Shown here: positions 1 through 10,316 of the stretch, piece by piece
How the letters are laid out: each line of letters begins with the position of its first letter
How positions within the stretch are numbered: the first letter of the stretch is position 1
Source: Vigna angularis
Lineage: Eukaryota; Streptophyta; Magnoliopsida; Fabales; Fabaceae
Assembly: GCF_016808095.1 (NCBI RefSeq)
Contig: NC_068974.1
Coordinates: 36,390,090-36,454,089, forward strand
Direction of reading: 5' to 3'
DNA: 64,000 bases
Notes under the pieces: model-generated
What the model saw: only the letters and a program-made list of their open reading frames with translations
What the model was told of the DNA's origin: nothing
Database searches by the model: none
Made by a program: the position numbers and the translations under genes

Positions 1-1603
1 TTATTCCGTACAGCACATACTTTGTAAAGTTCTGGACGAACAAAGTAATGCATTTAGGGAACACAACCACAAATAGGTATGTTGTAATAAATATTTATTT
101 GTACTTGTTGAAGTTTTTTTTTGTTTTAGGGCTGAATCTGCTCATTGGAGCCTGTAGAAAGTTCTGGGCAATAGTATGGGTGATTTGTGTTCTTGTTGGG
201 ATAGTATTCATAACGTCATTATCTTACAACACAACAAGATTAAGGCGTCATTTGAAAGTAGTTTGTTGCTCAAGAGTGACTATTTTAAAGGCTACATATA
301 TAGAGAACTTATTGGGCGTGTGTCTCGATATGCATTGGATCTCATTGCTAAAGAATTGAAAATAGTGTAGCAGATACGATTGGACTCCTCAAAGTGTGGA
401 TGCGTATTGAGACGTACATTTGGTGTCCCATGTGCATGTGAATTAGCACGATATGATCCTAGGATGATCCCTATAGGTGAATTTCATATCATGTGGCGAA
501 GATTGCATTTCTCAAATGTTGAATTAAATGAAACTAAGCCTTAGTTATCCATTAAAGATGAGTTGAAACAAGTAGAAGAACGATTCAATGAGGTTGACAT
601 TGGCGGTAAAGTCACCATCAAGCAGAAGTTACTTGAGATTGTTTGTCCTACATTGACATCAATGGTCCCTCCATTACATAAAGTCAAGACAAAGGGTGCA
701 CAAAAAAGTAAAGTTAAACGATGTGAAAGGTCTACTACGCGGGATCCATCATATTTTGAGTATGTGGACGCCTTTCATTCAACCATAGAATCTTCATCTG
801 TGAGAAGTAAATTACAATCAAAGCCAAAAGCAATGAAGAAAAGGAGAGTTCCAATGATAGACCAGTTTCATTCTACTACTCACCCCTTCATTGTGGACGT
901 TGTTGATGTTGTGACTGATGGTCACTGTGGGTATAGATGCATTGCTGCGTTGTTGGGACTCGGAGAAGATTTATGGCCCGTTGTGAGGAATGAGTTGTAC
1001 AAAGAACTCAGTGCTTGGCGTGATGAATATGCAAGCCTAGTAGGAGGCTATGATAGACTAGAAGAACTGAGGTCCTCTTTGTTGGTGCAGTCACTGTCCG
1101 CGGTAAGTGTTTCCCGTTGTATGTAGTTTCTTTATTACATGGTTTTTTCTAACAACTTTTATTCATAACAGGCTAACACGAGCAAGTGGATGACATTACC
1201 AGACATTGGTTATGCAATTGCTAACCGATATAACGTTATCTTAGTGTGTTTGTCATACTCTCAAAATTATACTATCTTTCCACTACGTTCCACACCACCT
1301 TCTGATATCACTCAACATCGCTTAATTTGTATAGGACATGTTCATGGATGTCATTTTGTGCAGGTAAGTGCATTTTGTTATGAATTTATTTTAAAATTAC
1401 TTATCACTCAATTATATTTTGTTATTTGTATAATGTAGGTTAAGCTACAAGAAGGTTGTCCGTTGCCCACGGTGAATATCATGTCCTCAACCCACTGTTA
1501 TCCTGAGGCACGAGCGTGGTCATCTATTTATACTAGTAGGATGCACGCATTTGAACAGTTGATGGACATAACAACATCTTATGTTGACTTAGGTGATTCA
1601 TGA
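1..1603 (+). pseudogene. MULE transposase C-terminus fused in frame to an OTU cysteine protease (broken, 5' end outside window)
   Basis: Remnant of a Mutator-like transposase that continues into an OTU-type deubiquitinase-like domain. Exons by splice sites: 1-76, 130-1102, 1172-1363, 1439-1603. The transposase end reads TTNRAESAHWSL and later QHNKIKASFESS, typical of MULE/FAR1 proteins, followed by a SWIM-like zinc motif CGCVLRRTFGVPCACELA near 404-457, in which the usual final His is Cys. The OTU part has the catalytic-Cys motif DGHCGYRC (about 916-939) and a candidate catalytic His in the GHVHGCHFVQ segment (about 1334-1363). From 131 to 1102 there is one reading frame with no frameshift, interrupted only by TAG at 155-157, 368-370 and 542-544. 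The stops make it a pseudogene as it stands. Its partner in the element is the convergent PMD gene downstream. The family call is firm. Whether any truncated OTU protein is made is unknown. Confidence 0.85.
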
Positions 1604-1944
1604 TATTTATATTATGTATGAAGATATGTAGAAATACACTATTATATTTTGTTATTTAAGTACTTATTGTCAGTATTCATGATAATTATATTTTTATTAT
1701 TCGTGATATTTATGTAGTATTTATTTATATATGATCATATTTATATTACTTGTTGTTAATTAAGTTCTTATTTTTTTCCACTTAAACATATAAATATTTG
1801 ATCATCTATATAACCAATATAAAAGAACATGTAACTCAAAATGAAAACATTGAAATTATAAGAAATTATAAATGTCTATTACAAATACAAAGATAATATA
1901 AAGTCCTGTAATACATAATCAGAAAAAGGAAATATAAAGTCCCA

Positions 1945-3968
1945 TCAATTAGACGTCGACCGTCTACCACGCACATGCCTCTGCTCTCTCCTAGTCGTGG
2001 AATATTCGTCGATGCCTTCATTAGCAATCTGAAGCAGGTCCACTGACACCTGATGTGCAACAGTACCCTCGGTGACATGACGACACGATATCAAGGACTG
2101 TAACATTCTCGCCATTCGCCTAAATCTAGCCTGCATTATAATTATATCAAACAATTAAATAAACAAGGTGATCAAAATTTAATAATATAAGCAATGAAAA
2201 ATAATATACCAGGGCGCCAGATGGTGAAGGTGGAGACGATCTACGATGGGGTCGTGCCTCTCGTGGAACATCGGGGCGTTGTCTAGGTGCAAGAGCCGGT
2301 CGCGCGTCATCTGCAGCAACAATAATATACGGATGCGAAACCCTCCTGAACCACTGAATGTACCCATCAACACAGTCAGAAGGGGATGCTGCATGTCTGA
2401 CATTACTCACAACGTGAGCTCTGAAGTGCAACCACATATGATCAATGGCCACTACATCTGCATCTGGAACCGTAGTCGGTGATCGTGGAATGTCTTGCTG
2501 AAACCCAAATTGCCTCAGCACACGCTCAGGCAAATGACGACAAAGGGTGTCACCAATCCGAATCCATCCAGAATACATACAGATGCCGAAGAATGGCCGA
2601 ATGCCCCGATGCCCCTCATACGGATGCCATACAACTCCACTGTATGTCAGCGCATCCAACTGTGATCGAATCTCTGTGAGAGTGGAACTCTGCCTAGGGC
2701 TCTACCACCTCATGGCACGTGGTGTGGTGTCATCGTAAGAAGCTACCAACCGCCTCCTCCCCATACTAGGGAAATGTTCGTATATCCAACTCTAAAAAAT
2801 AATTATTCAATTAAATTTCATCCATCTTCGAACATGGAAATAAATACATGAAATAAATGTCAAAGTTATAACTGTACCTGAAATAGAGTCAAATATCCAG
2901 CCATCTGCTTCGTGGAGGCGAGACTCGCATCCCCGAGCTGGTCGTACAAATAGGCGAGTGCAGCAACACTCCAGGCATATCTGCCACACACGTGTACGTC
3001 TCTAAATAACAATAAGTAAGACACGCGTATAGAACTGGCACTCTTATTTGCAAAAATTGTGCATCCTACTAGATGCAACAAATATGCTCTAGCAGCATAG
3101 TCCCAATGCTGCGACTCACACCTCTGAACATATATCTCTCTAAGCCAGCTGAGTCTGACTTTCGGACCACGTGCGTCCTCCATCTCAGAACCTGCTGTGC
3201 CACCATCAACGCCGAGTAGTTGCACAAGGGCTGTACGAGCCTCCTCAAACTCCAACTCCTCCAAATCACACATTTGCCCCATCACGGGCAGGTGAAGTAA
3301 TGTCGAGACGTCATCAAGAGTAATCGACATCTCCCCTATAGGGAGATGGAAACTACTGGTCTCAAAATGCCACCTCTCTATGAATCCGAGGAGTAACCCC
3401 TTATCAACGTAATCATAACAAATCCCTGTAAGAGGCATCAAACTGGAATTCAACACAATGTCTTGAATTCCCTCGTGGCATGGTCCTAACTTATTTACTT
3501 TTTTTCCGTGGGAGATCAACTTTAGTGTGTCCCCTCGATCCTACACATCAATATTTAATAAATTTTCTATTAAAAAAATAATAAAATAAATTTTATTTTT
3601 GCACTCACCCGGCCTTGGGAAATAGCATAAGCTACATGCTGAACATAGTGCGTCAGCAATGAATGATCGTGTGGACCTCCAGGAAATCCAGCGACATCCT
3701 CTTGTATGTCATGAACATCTGCATGCTCCTCCTCATCGTCATCATCGTTAGGGGCCTCAAATGCATTCTCCTCTCCATGAGTCTCATACGCCTCATATGT
3801 TTGTTCCTCAACGACTCGCTCCTCAGCTATGGGGTCATGCTGGATAGGAGCTGCCCGACTTCTACGAGCAGAAACGGTAGGTCTTCTTCGAGCTTCGCCC
3901 TGCGATGAACTCTCTCCTCGAGAACTCTCACCTCGAGAATTAAAAGATGCACCACGTGTTCTTGCCAT
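1945..3968 (-). pseudogene. Plant mobile domain (PMD / MAIN-like, 'phosphatase 7 long form'-like) gene of the MULE, with a nonsense codon
   Basis: Four exons on the minus strand, all with phase-0 GT..AG junctions: 3968-3609, 3540-2878, 2791-2210, 2130-1945, giving 596 codons plus stop. Residues 1-120 are a low-complexity Ser/Arg/Glu head with an acidic run (DDDDEEEHAD). Exon 2 carries the PMD signature: GLLLGFIERWHFETSSFHLP, then GEMSITLDDVSTLLHLPVMG, then a WLREIY segment and a LxxLVGCTIFANKS segment. This is the aminotransferase-like domain of MAIN/MAIL1 and of many plant transposons. Exon 3 has GVVWHPYEGHRG and PERVLRQFGFQQ, typical of the PMD C-terminus. An in-frame TAG lies at 2704-2702, between RAMRW and SPRQSS, so the gene is broken unless that codon is read through. 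The start at 3968 is the first ATG that opens the conserved frame. The last exon ends 342 bp from the end of the convergent OTU gene. PMD function in transposons is not established. Confidence 0.8.
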
Positions 3969-3989
3969 TTCTAACAATAATTTGTTTAT

Positions 3990-4490
3990 TTAATTTCAAA
4001 AATTAAAATAAATTATTGTTTCAAATATCATTAATAAACTATAAAAAATGCAATTCAAAATAAATTAAACTAATAATAATTAATTTATTAACTTACAACA
4101 AAAATTAAATAAAAGAAACAATTAGCTAATTAATTAAAATAATATATTTAAATACATTTTCATTTAATTATTATTAAATTAATTATTATTACAAATACAA
4201 ATTTACTATAAATAAAATAAATACAAATACAAATTTACTAATATTAAATAAATTAAATTGATAATATTTATTTTAAGAAATAAAAATAATTTAAATATAT
4301 AAAAGTTTTCGTATCTAATTCTTAATCAATTTAATTACAAACTACAAATAAAAAATTTTATAAAATATTCAAATAATAATCTAAGTCAAAAGAAAATTTA
4401 AAAACATTTAACAATAAATATATCAAATATATAAATATATATTTCAGTTATAATAATTTAAAAACAATTAAAAAAGTAAAAAAAATGCAG
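3990..4490. other. AT-rich upstream region of the PMD gene
   Basis: Almost pure A/T with many short TAATTAA/AAATAAA runs. It lies directly 5' of the PMD start on the minus strand and would have to hold its promoter, but no single TATA motif can be singled out. No coding signal was seen. Confidence 0.5.
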
Positions 4491-4500
4491 CACAGCCGAA

Positions 4501-4597
4501 ACGGATGTGGGATATCCGATTGGCCTTCAACGGATATCCCACATCCGTCGACGGAAGTCGGACATCCGTCGAAGGCAAACGGATGTCCCACATCCGT
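4501..4597. repeat. Cluster of inverted repeats built on ACGGATGTGGGA / TCCCACATCCGT
   Basis: A perfect 18-bp inverted repeat has arms 4501-4518 and 4531-4548, separated by 12 bp. A second imperfect set follows at 4560-4568 and 4580-4588. A perfect 8-bp palindrome around CCC lies at 4579-4597. The same core ACGGATGT appears at least four times in both orientations. It stands out as an island of higher GC in AT-rich DNA about 0.55 kb upstream of the PMD start, so it could be a subterminal or regulatory part of the MULE. Confidence 0.85.
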
Positions 4598-4928
4598 TTT
4601 AGCCTTTCGTGCACAGTAAAATCGTCGACAAACAGAGCACGGGGTGAAAGAACCAACCTGGAACGCAGATCTCGCTCTTCCACGCTGTTCCTCCGCACAC
4701 GCTATTCCTCCGCACCAGTCTTGCTTCACACCAAACGATCTTCTACAAAAACGAAAAAACAAAGAAGAAATGGAGAAAAATGGAGAAGTTGGAGACGGAA
4801 GTGAGAAATGAGAGAGAGGTTATGGAAGTGAGGGAGAGGTTACGAAAGTGAGAAGTGAGAGATGGAAATGAAATGTTGGTAAATTAATTAAAATATTAAA
4901 ATAAAAAAAGTAAAAAAAATTTACTTTA

Positions 4929-4990
4929 GGACATAATTAGAATTATATAAAATTGGGTTAGAACATAATTGGAATTATATAAAATTGGGG
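4929..4990. repeat. Two-copy direct tandem repeat (~31 bp)
   Basis: GGACATAATTAGAATTATAT at 4929 is followed by AAAATTGGGTTA. The copy starting at 4961 reads GAACATAATTGGAATTATAT followed by AAAATTGGGGA. The two copies differ at only a few positions. The repeat lies at the probable edge of the MULE. Confidence 0.85.
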
Positions 4991-5447
4991 AGGTGGAGGG
5001 AGAAGCACGTGGGGTGGAGGGAGCAACCCCCAAATACTTTCTTTTACGGTATCAAATCACTGTGCTTCGGTTGTTTCCAATATTACGGCAGAGGAATAAG
5101 AAGAGGAGAAAGTCATTTTGAAAAACTCTTTTTAGAATCCATTTTAAAAAATTGTGTTAAATATGTATTTTCACTCTGTACTATTAGGTAAAATTGAAAA
5201 CGGTTTATGTGCGAAACCTTAAACTTAAATAATTTTATTCTCGTTTTTCTAAAAGTAATTATTTTAGTTTCTAAAATGTATCAGCCTTAAAATTTTGCTA
5301 ATATTTTACTCTACACACTCACGTTTGGCCACGTTCATTAAAATTACTAATTTTTAAAATATTAAATTAAAAAAATGAAAACTTTAATTATGTTGGAGTG
5401 TTTTTAACATTCAATTTTTCCAAATTCATCCTCTTCTCCAAAACTAA

Positions 5448-5606
5448 ATGTCATCTAGGGTTTCATTTTTCCCTCTTTGCTGGTCACTCAACTCCATCAC
5501 GTCTTCCACCGAACCAAAGCCACCGCCGGTGACTCCAGCCGTCACTGGAAACCTCATTCATAAGAAAAAGAAGCCCCTAAGTAATAAGACGAGATTATTT
5601 GAATAA
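5448..5606 (+). CDS. Small ORF, 52 aa, possible captured gene fragment
   Basis: The ORF runs from ATG 5448 to TAA 5604-5606. The protein begins MSSRVSFFPLCWSLNS, continues with the proline-rich EPKPPPVTPAVT, and ends with a basic KKKKP stretch and a short tail. Its base composition is clearly more GC-rich and codon-like than the surrounding AT-rich DNA, which is why it is listed. I do not recognise the protein. It could be the first exon of a captured or dead gene next to the MULE, or chance. No splice partner was identified. Confidence 0.2.
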   Translation: MSSRVSFFPLCWSLNSITSSTEPKPPPVTPAVTGNLIHKKKKPLSNKTRLFE

Positions 5607-8471
5607 TTACTATGTATTTATAGGCAGTATTTAACAGTGTTTTATATTTAATAAAAATTATATCATTGTCACGGTTAAAGAATAAGATAGGAAATACTCA
5701 CTGTTCTTTTTTTCTAATGTTTGTACTAATTTGCTTCTTACCTTTATTTATCTATCTGATTTAATCTTGTTAGACCATTGTTTAGTCGAGTTAAAGTGTA
5801 TATTTAATAAAAAGTAGAATCCTTATTAGAAATTAAGACCTCAATAATTTAGATATAAAATATAGCACAATACTAAATTTAAAAAATATTCAGAACTAGC
5901 CAAAGATTCAACAACTAGACTGTTTTACATTGATTCAATGAATTGTACTGGGTTATATGATTGATCAAAGTCATCAGTTACTTTCAGGAAAATACACTTA
6001 TTTTCTCTCATGAAATTATATTAAATAATACTCGTTTAGTTATAAAACAAGCAACTATATTTCTTAAGTTTAAATAAATAGCGATTACATCCCTTATAGT
6101 TTTAGAAGTCACTCACTTTCCTTATATTTTTAATAAAATACCATATATGTTTTACATATTTATTAAAATAATACTACTTTTTTTATTTCATATATGTAAA
6201 AATAACATAGAAATATTAAAAATATATATATGTAAAATTAAACTATTTAATTATTATATAATAACAATATCTAAAAGAAAATTACTCAGTTATAAATTGT
6301 TTCATAAAATATGAAAATTTATATTTTTTTAAGGAAATATGTTCTTGATACAACATATTTGAATAGTATTAAATATATGATTAAATTTATTACCTTAGTA
6401 TTGTATTTAAATTTTGTTTTAATATAAGTGTAAATATGTTGTACAAAATATAAATATTTACTCATAAGTGAAAATGAAAATTAAGAATATACCATGTATT
6501 ATAAGTTGCCAACGAAAATCATATATTGATTTTTAGATTTTTTTCTCCATAATAATAAATATATAAATAAATAAGTAAATATTTGGGATGTTAGTTTCTT
6601 TTAAGTTTTCATTCTAAAACAAATTATGACTATGATGTGTAATTCTAAGTTCTTAAAATTAATTTTTTAATATAGTATCAGAATTATGGTCAAAATTTAT
6701 TTTTGTAAAATTTGATGTTTATTGAATTTATTGTTTTGTACATGAGATGTATTTATTTTGACACGAGAGGTGTGAGTTGAAATTTCTATATAAATTAAAA
6801 AAAATATTAAATTATAATATATAAGTAAGTACAAACTTCATCTTATAAATTAAATTTATAGGATTAAGTTAAGTTAAAAGTTTACCTTTCTTTAAAAGAA
6901 AAGTAGTAATGATGATAAAAAGACTAAAAACAAAAGGGATGAAGATAAATTAAATATACTTGAAAAAGCTAGAGTTCTTGAAGTTTCTAGTTTTTGTCTT
7001 AAAAACCATATTTAGATGAATTGTTTTTTCACCAATGAATTAGTTTAGTATTAATTTTGTTTGCATATAGAAGGGGAAATATGATGGCATTTTTCTAGAG
7101 TAGGAAAAAGACAAAGAAAGTCAAGAAGAAAATGATGCATTTTACAGCATTAAGCCAATGGAGTTTGCATCATTCTTCCACAAAGAAGTGGTTGTTTGCA
7201 CCACAATTTATATACATTTCAATCACTTGAGAAAAAGATAAAAGTGGAGAGAGCAAGTTGAGTGATGGATCTACAGGCCCTCTCTGTTTTCTTCTGTTTG
7301 ATTCTGTCCATAAAATAATCTGCATTATTCCTTCCCTTTCTTCTTAAAAGGCCTTGGCCCATTGCAGCCCTATTCATATCAACCAGTGTCTCATGATTAG
7401 GGTATTGAAATTGTTAGACAAATCTTTGATCATGGTAATAATTTGAACCGGATGGAATTAATTACTTTCAAAGTTGTGATGTTGTGTTCCTCTTGTGGAG
7501 AACATTCAGATGTTTGGTCAGTCTGCAATAACATCCAATAAGAAAACCATATCTTTCATAAACTAACCTTTTAAATACATCTGTGATGAATGAAGATGAA
7601 AACACTTCATCATTTTCTACCATAATTTATGTGTAGAATTTGGACATTATAAAATATAAGATTATATAACACTTTCCCTATATTTTAATTATTCTTAATT
7701 TCTTCGTATGTTTTACTCTTACTTGCAGTTTTATGTTCAACTGTAGTTTTGTTCTCCTTCAATTATTATATGCAATTTGGGTCTTTCTTCTTTTTTTTTT
7801 AGTTTAATTAAAATTTAAAAATTTTGTAAGAAAATAGTATGATAATGTTTGTAAGAAAAATTGTTGGATATTTTGTTGATTTTGGCATGGGATGTATAGA
7901 GAGAAAAGGGTTGGGTAGAAATAGGAAATGAGAAAGTTTGTGTAAGTAGAATATGTTGAAATGGTAGAAAATGGAAGGCTAATTAATGGTGTGGGGGTGG
8001 TTCAACGAAATTTGGATGAGTGCAAAGTGCCATCCCACTTGCATATCAACATCATCGTATTAATTATGCGAAAGCAACATACATAAATCCTCTCATCTTT
8101 CTAAACAAGGAATTCTGTCCGTGTCAAATTCGAAAACTATTAACTCATTCTATCACCATATGCCTTATGCAACAAACCAATCATTCCATCATCACTCACT
8201 TGTGTTTCCCTTCAAGCAATCAACTACATGCCATCTCTTACAAGTAATATACATATCCATTGCATGATTTTCTTTTTTCTGACAGAAACAGCAAAATACG
8301 AAAACGGTAATATGGAAGAGTTGGGAAAGAAATACATCTTTACAATATATATTCCTTCTTATAACAATACTTATTATAATATCAAAATCATTTAAAACAC
8401 ATCCTAATAAAATTTGTTATAAATTAAATCTATTATGTCTATACTATTAAGTTACTATTGTATCTATTTTG

Positions 8472-8531
<60 letters not shown>

Positions 8532-10311
8532 ACATAAAGTGATTTGTTGAAGTTATTAAATCGACAAAATAATTTTATAAAATCGAATTAGATTTAAAAT
8601 TTTCACATCACTCATCGATTAAAAAAATTAGTTATCTAATTGTACTTTTAAAATAAGATTAGATCTTCTAAATATGTGAGTTGAATACTCATTCATGATT
8701 TTAAAACTTTACTTGTGTATAATATGACCTATTTTTAGGATTTTCTTAAAACTTTATTAACCTCTGTTTCTTTAACATTTCTTTTCTATGTTTTGATGAA
8801 TTTATTAAGAAAATATGAATTGTAAAACTTTCAAGCCCTATTAAGCTAAACGAGACATTTATGGTTAATTTGCACGAGAATATAATTGAAGCATATACGC
8901 AGTTTTTCTTAAAAGGTACCATTTTCTGTAGTGTTGCACGGATCAATCATGTGCCGACTTAAGCAAGAATCGAAGTTCCAAGGCTTAAGAAATTCAGAGT
9001 GATTCAGATATCAAAATGTAGCTCATTTCTTTCGCACACCTTTTTCTTATTTATTTATTTGCAAGTAACGAAGGTGCTCGGTAGCAGGGTCTCTTTATTG
9101 ATCATTAAACTTAATTAGTAAAAGTTATTACTAAATCAATCACACTATATAAGCTCTAAAATGGGTCCACACAGCAATGAAATGTTAATGTAAACAGCTG
9201 CTTAAATTAGTTTCTAATTTAGTCATTAATTGATTCCATAAACTTCTCAGTTGATTGTAATGAAACGTTCTGACATGTATGTTGGGTAATTCCTTATTGA
9301 GTTCACGAAAGGTATGTTCTTGTAAGTTAGGTCGGAGTCGAGTATGCCATCAGTTTTCTAGTTTATATGAAGAAACCAAAGTCTGAGCCTAATTTCATCG
9401 TTTTCCTTGAAATTCATTTACGAACAAAAAAAAGGTTGTTTTCCACAAAGTATTCCTTTTTCTTGCTATGAGTTGTAGTGTTACCAATAAAGCAATCACA
9501 ATGGACATTATTTCATGCGTTAGTAAGAAATAGGCATCCCAAAAGTCCTAAAGTAAAACATCATCCAATCTTTTCTCCACATGTCAAGATGCTCCTACCA
9601 TGCCTGAACTCAATTAGGTTTATTAGGTTTTTTAAAATTTATGGTTATTTGTAGATATTCAATGATATTTAGAAAAATATTTTATAATTTTTTTAAATAA
9701 AATTTAAATAAAATATAAAATATAATATAATATAAATTTTGATTTTAATTAAATTTAACCAAATAAAATATAAATTAAATTTAGTTTAATAAAATATAAA
9801 TTAAATTTTTAATTTTAACAAGTATGATTACAAGTAGTATGATACTTACATCTAACATGTTTATAAAAGAATATTAAAATACTTTATACTGGGTAAAAAA
9901 TTTCTGAAGATATTAATTATCTGTCATGATTTTTTATCTACGAATACTTACGTATACATATATTTTTATTATGTCTAATTAGACCTATGCTTGGTTGTGC
10001 ATCCAATATACTCATTAACTATGTCTTTACGTCAAAATTAGAAAATTTCACATTCCCAAGGATATTATTGAATAATAATATAAGGGATACAACTTTTATT
10101 TTAGAAACTGATTTTGTGATATTCATGTAAATTTATTTTATTTACTATGACGCTACATTCATTCAAATTTTATTAAATTGTTGTATCATGTATTATTAAA
10201 TTTATACTAAACTATCAATAAATATTTAATTGTATAGTTAATATATTCATTTATTAATTGATATTGACAGAGACTATTATGAAATCATAATATATAGATA
10301 AATTTATTAGA
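5607..10311. other. AT-rich intergenic region without recognisable genes
   Basis: Long A/T-dominated stretch with many stops in all frames. It holds the (AT)n tract at 8474-8529 and short imperfect repeats such as two copies of TAAAATATAAATTAAATTT around 9765-9805. A somewhat less AT-rich patch at about 7030-7400 contains no supported ORF. No known protein family was seen. Confidence 0.6.
8474..8529. repeat. (AT)n microsatellite, ~56 bp
   Basis: Uninterrupted AT dinucleotide run in the intergenic region. Confidence 0.95.
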
Positions 10312-10316
10312 TAAGT

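Larger units (their letters stand above)
1..5000. mobile_element. Right-hand portion of a Mutator-like element carrying transposase-OTU and PMD genes
   Basis: The plus-strand transposase-OTU gene and the minus-strand PMD gene converge and lie together in one ~4 kb block, an arrangement expected of a single MULE rather than of host genes. The left end is outside the window. No terminal inverted repeat could be matched for the right end. It probably lies between the hairpin cluster (4501-4597) and about 5000-5200, where the sequence becomes featureless AT-rich DNA. Boundaries are therefore approximate. Confidence 0.55.

Noticed and set aside
368..376. TAG CAG ATA in the transposase frame, reminiscent of a plant-viral leaky stop context (UAG CAR YYA)
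   Set aside because: The third codon is ATA, not YYA, and two more TAG codons in the same frame lack the context. Decay is simpler than programmed readthrough.
563..1126. OTU ORF taken as a separate gene starting near 563
   Set aside because: The first codon of that frame there is TTG, and the frame is continuous with the transposase upstream. It ends inside an intron (donor at 1103), so it is part of a larger multi-exon gene.
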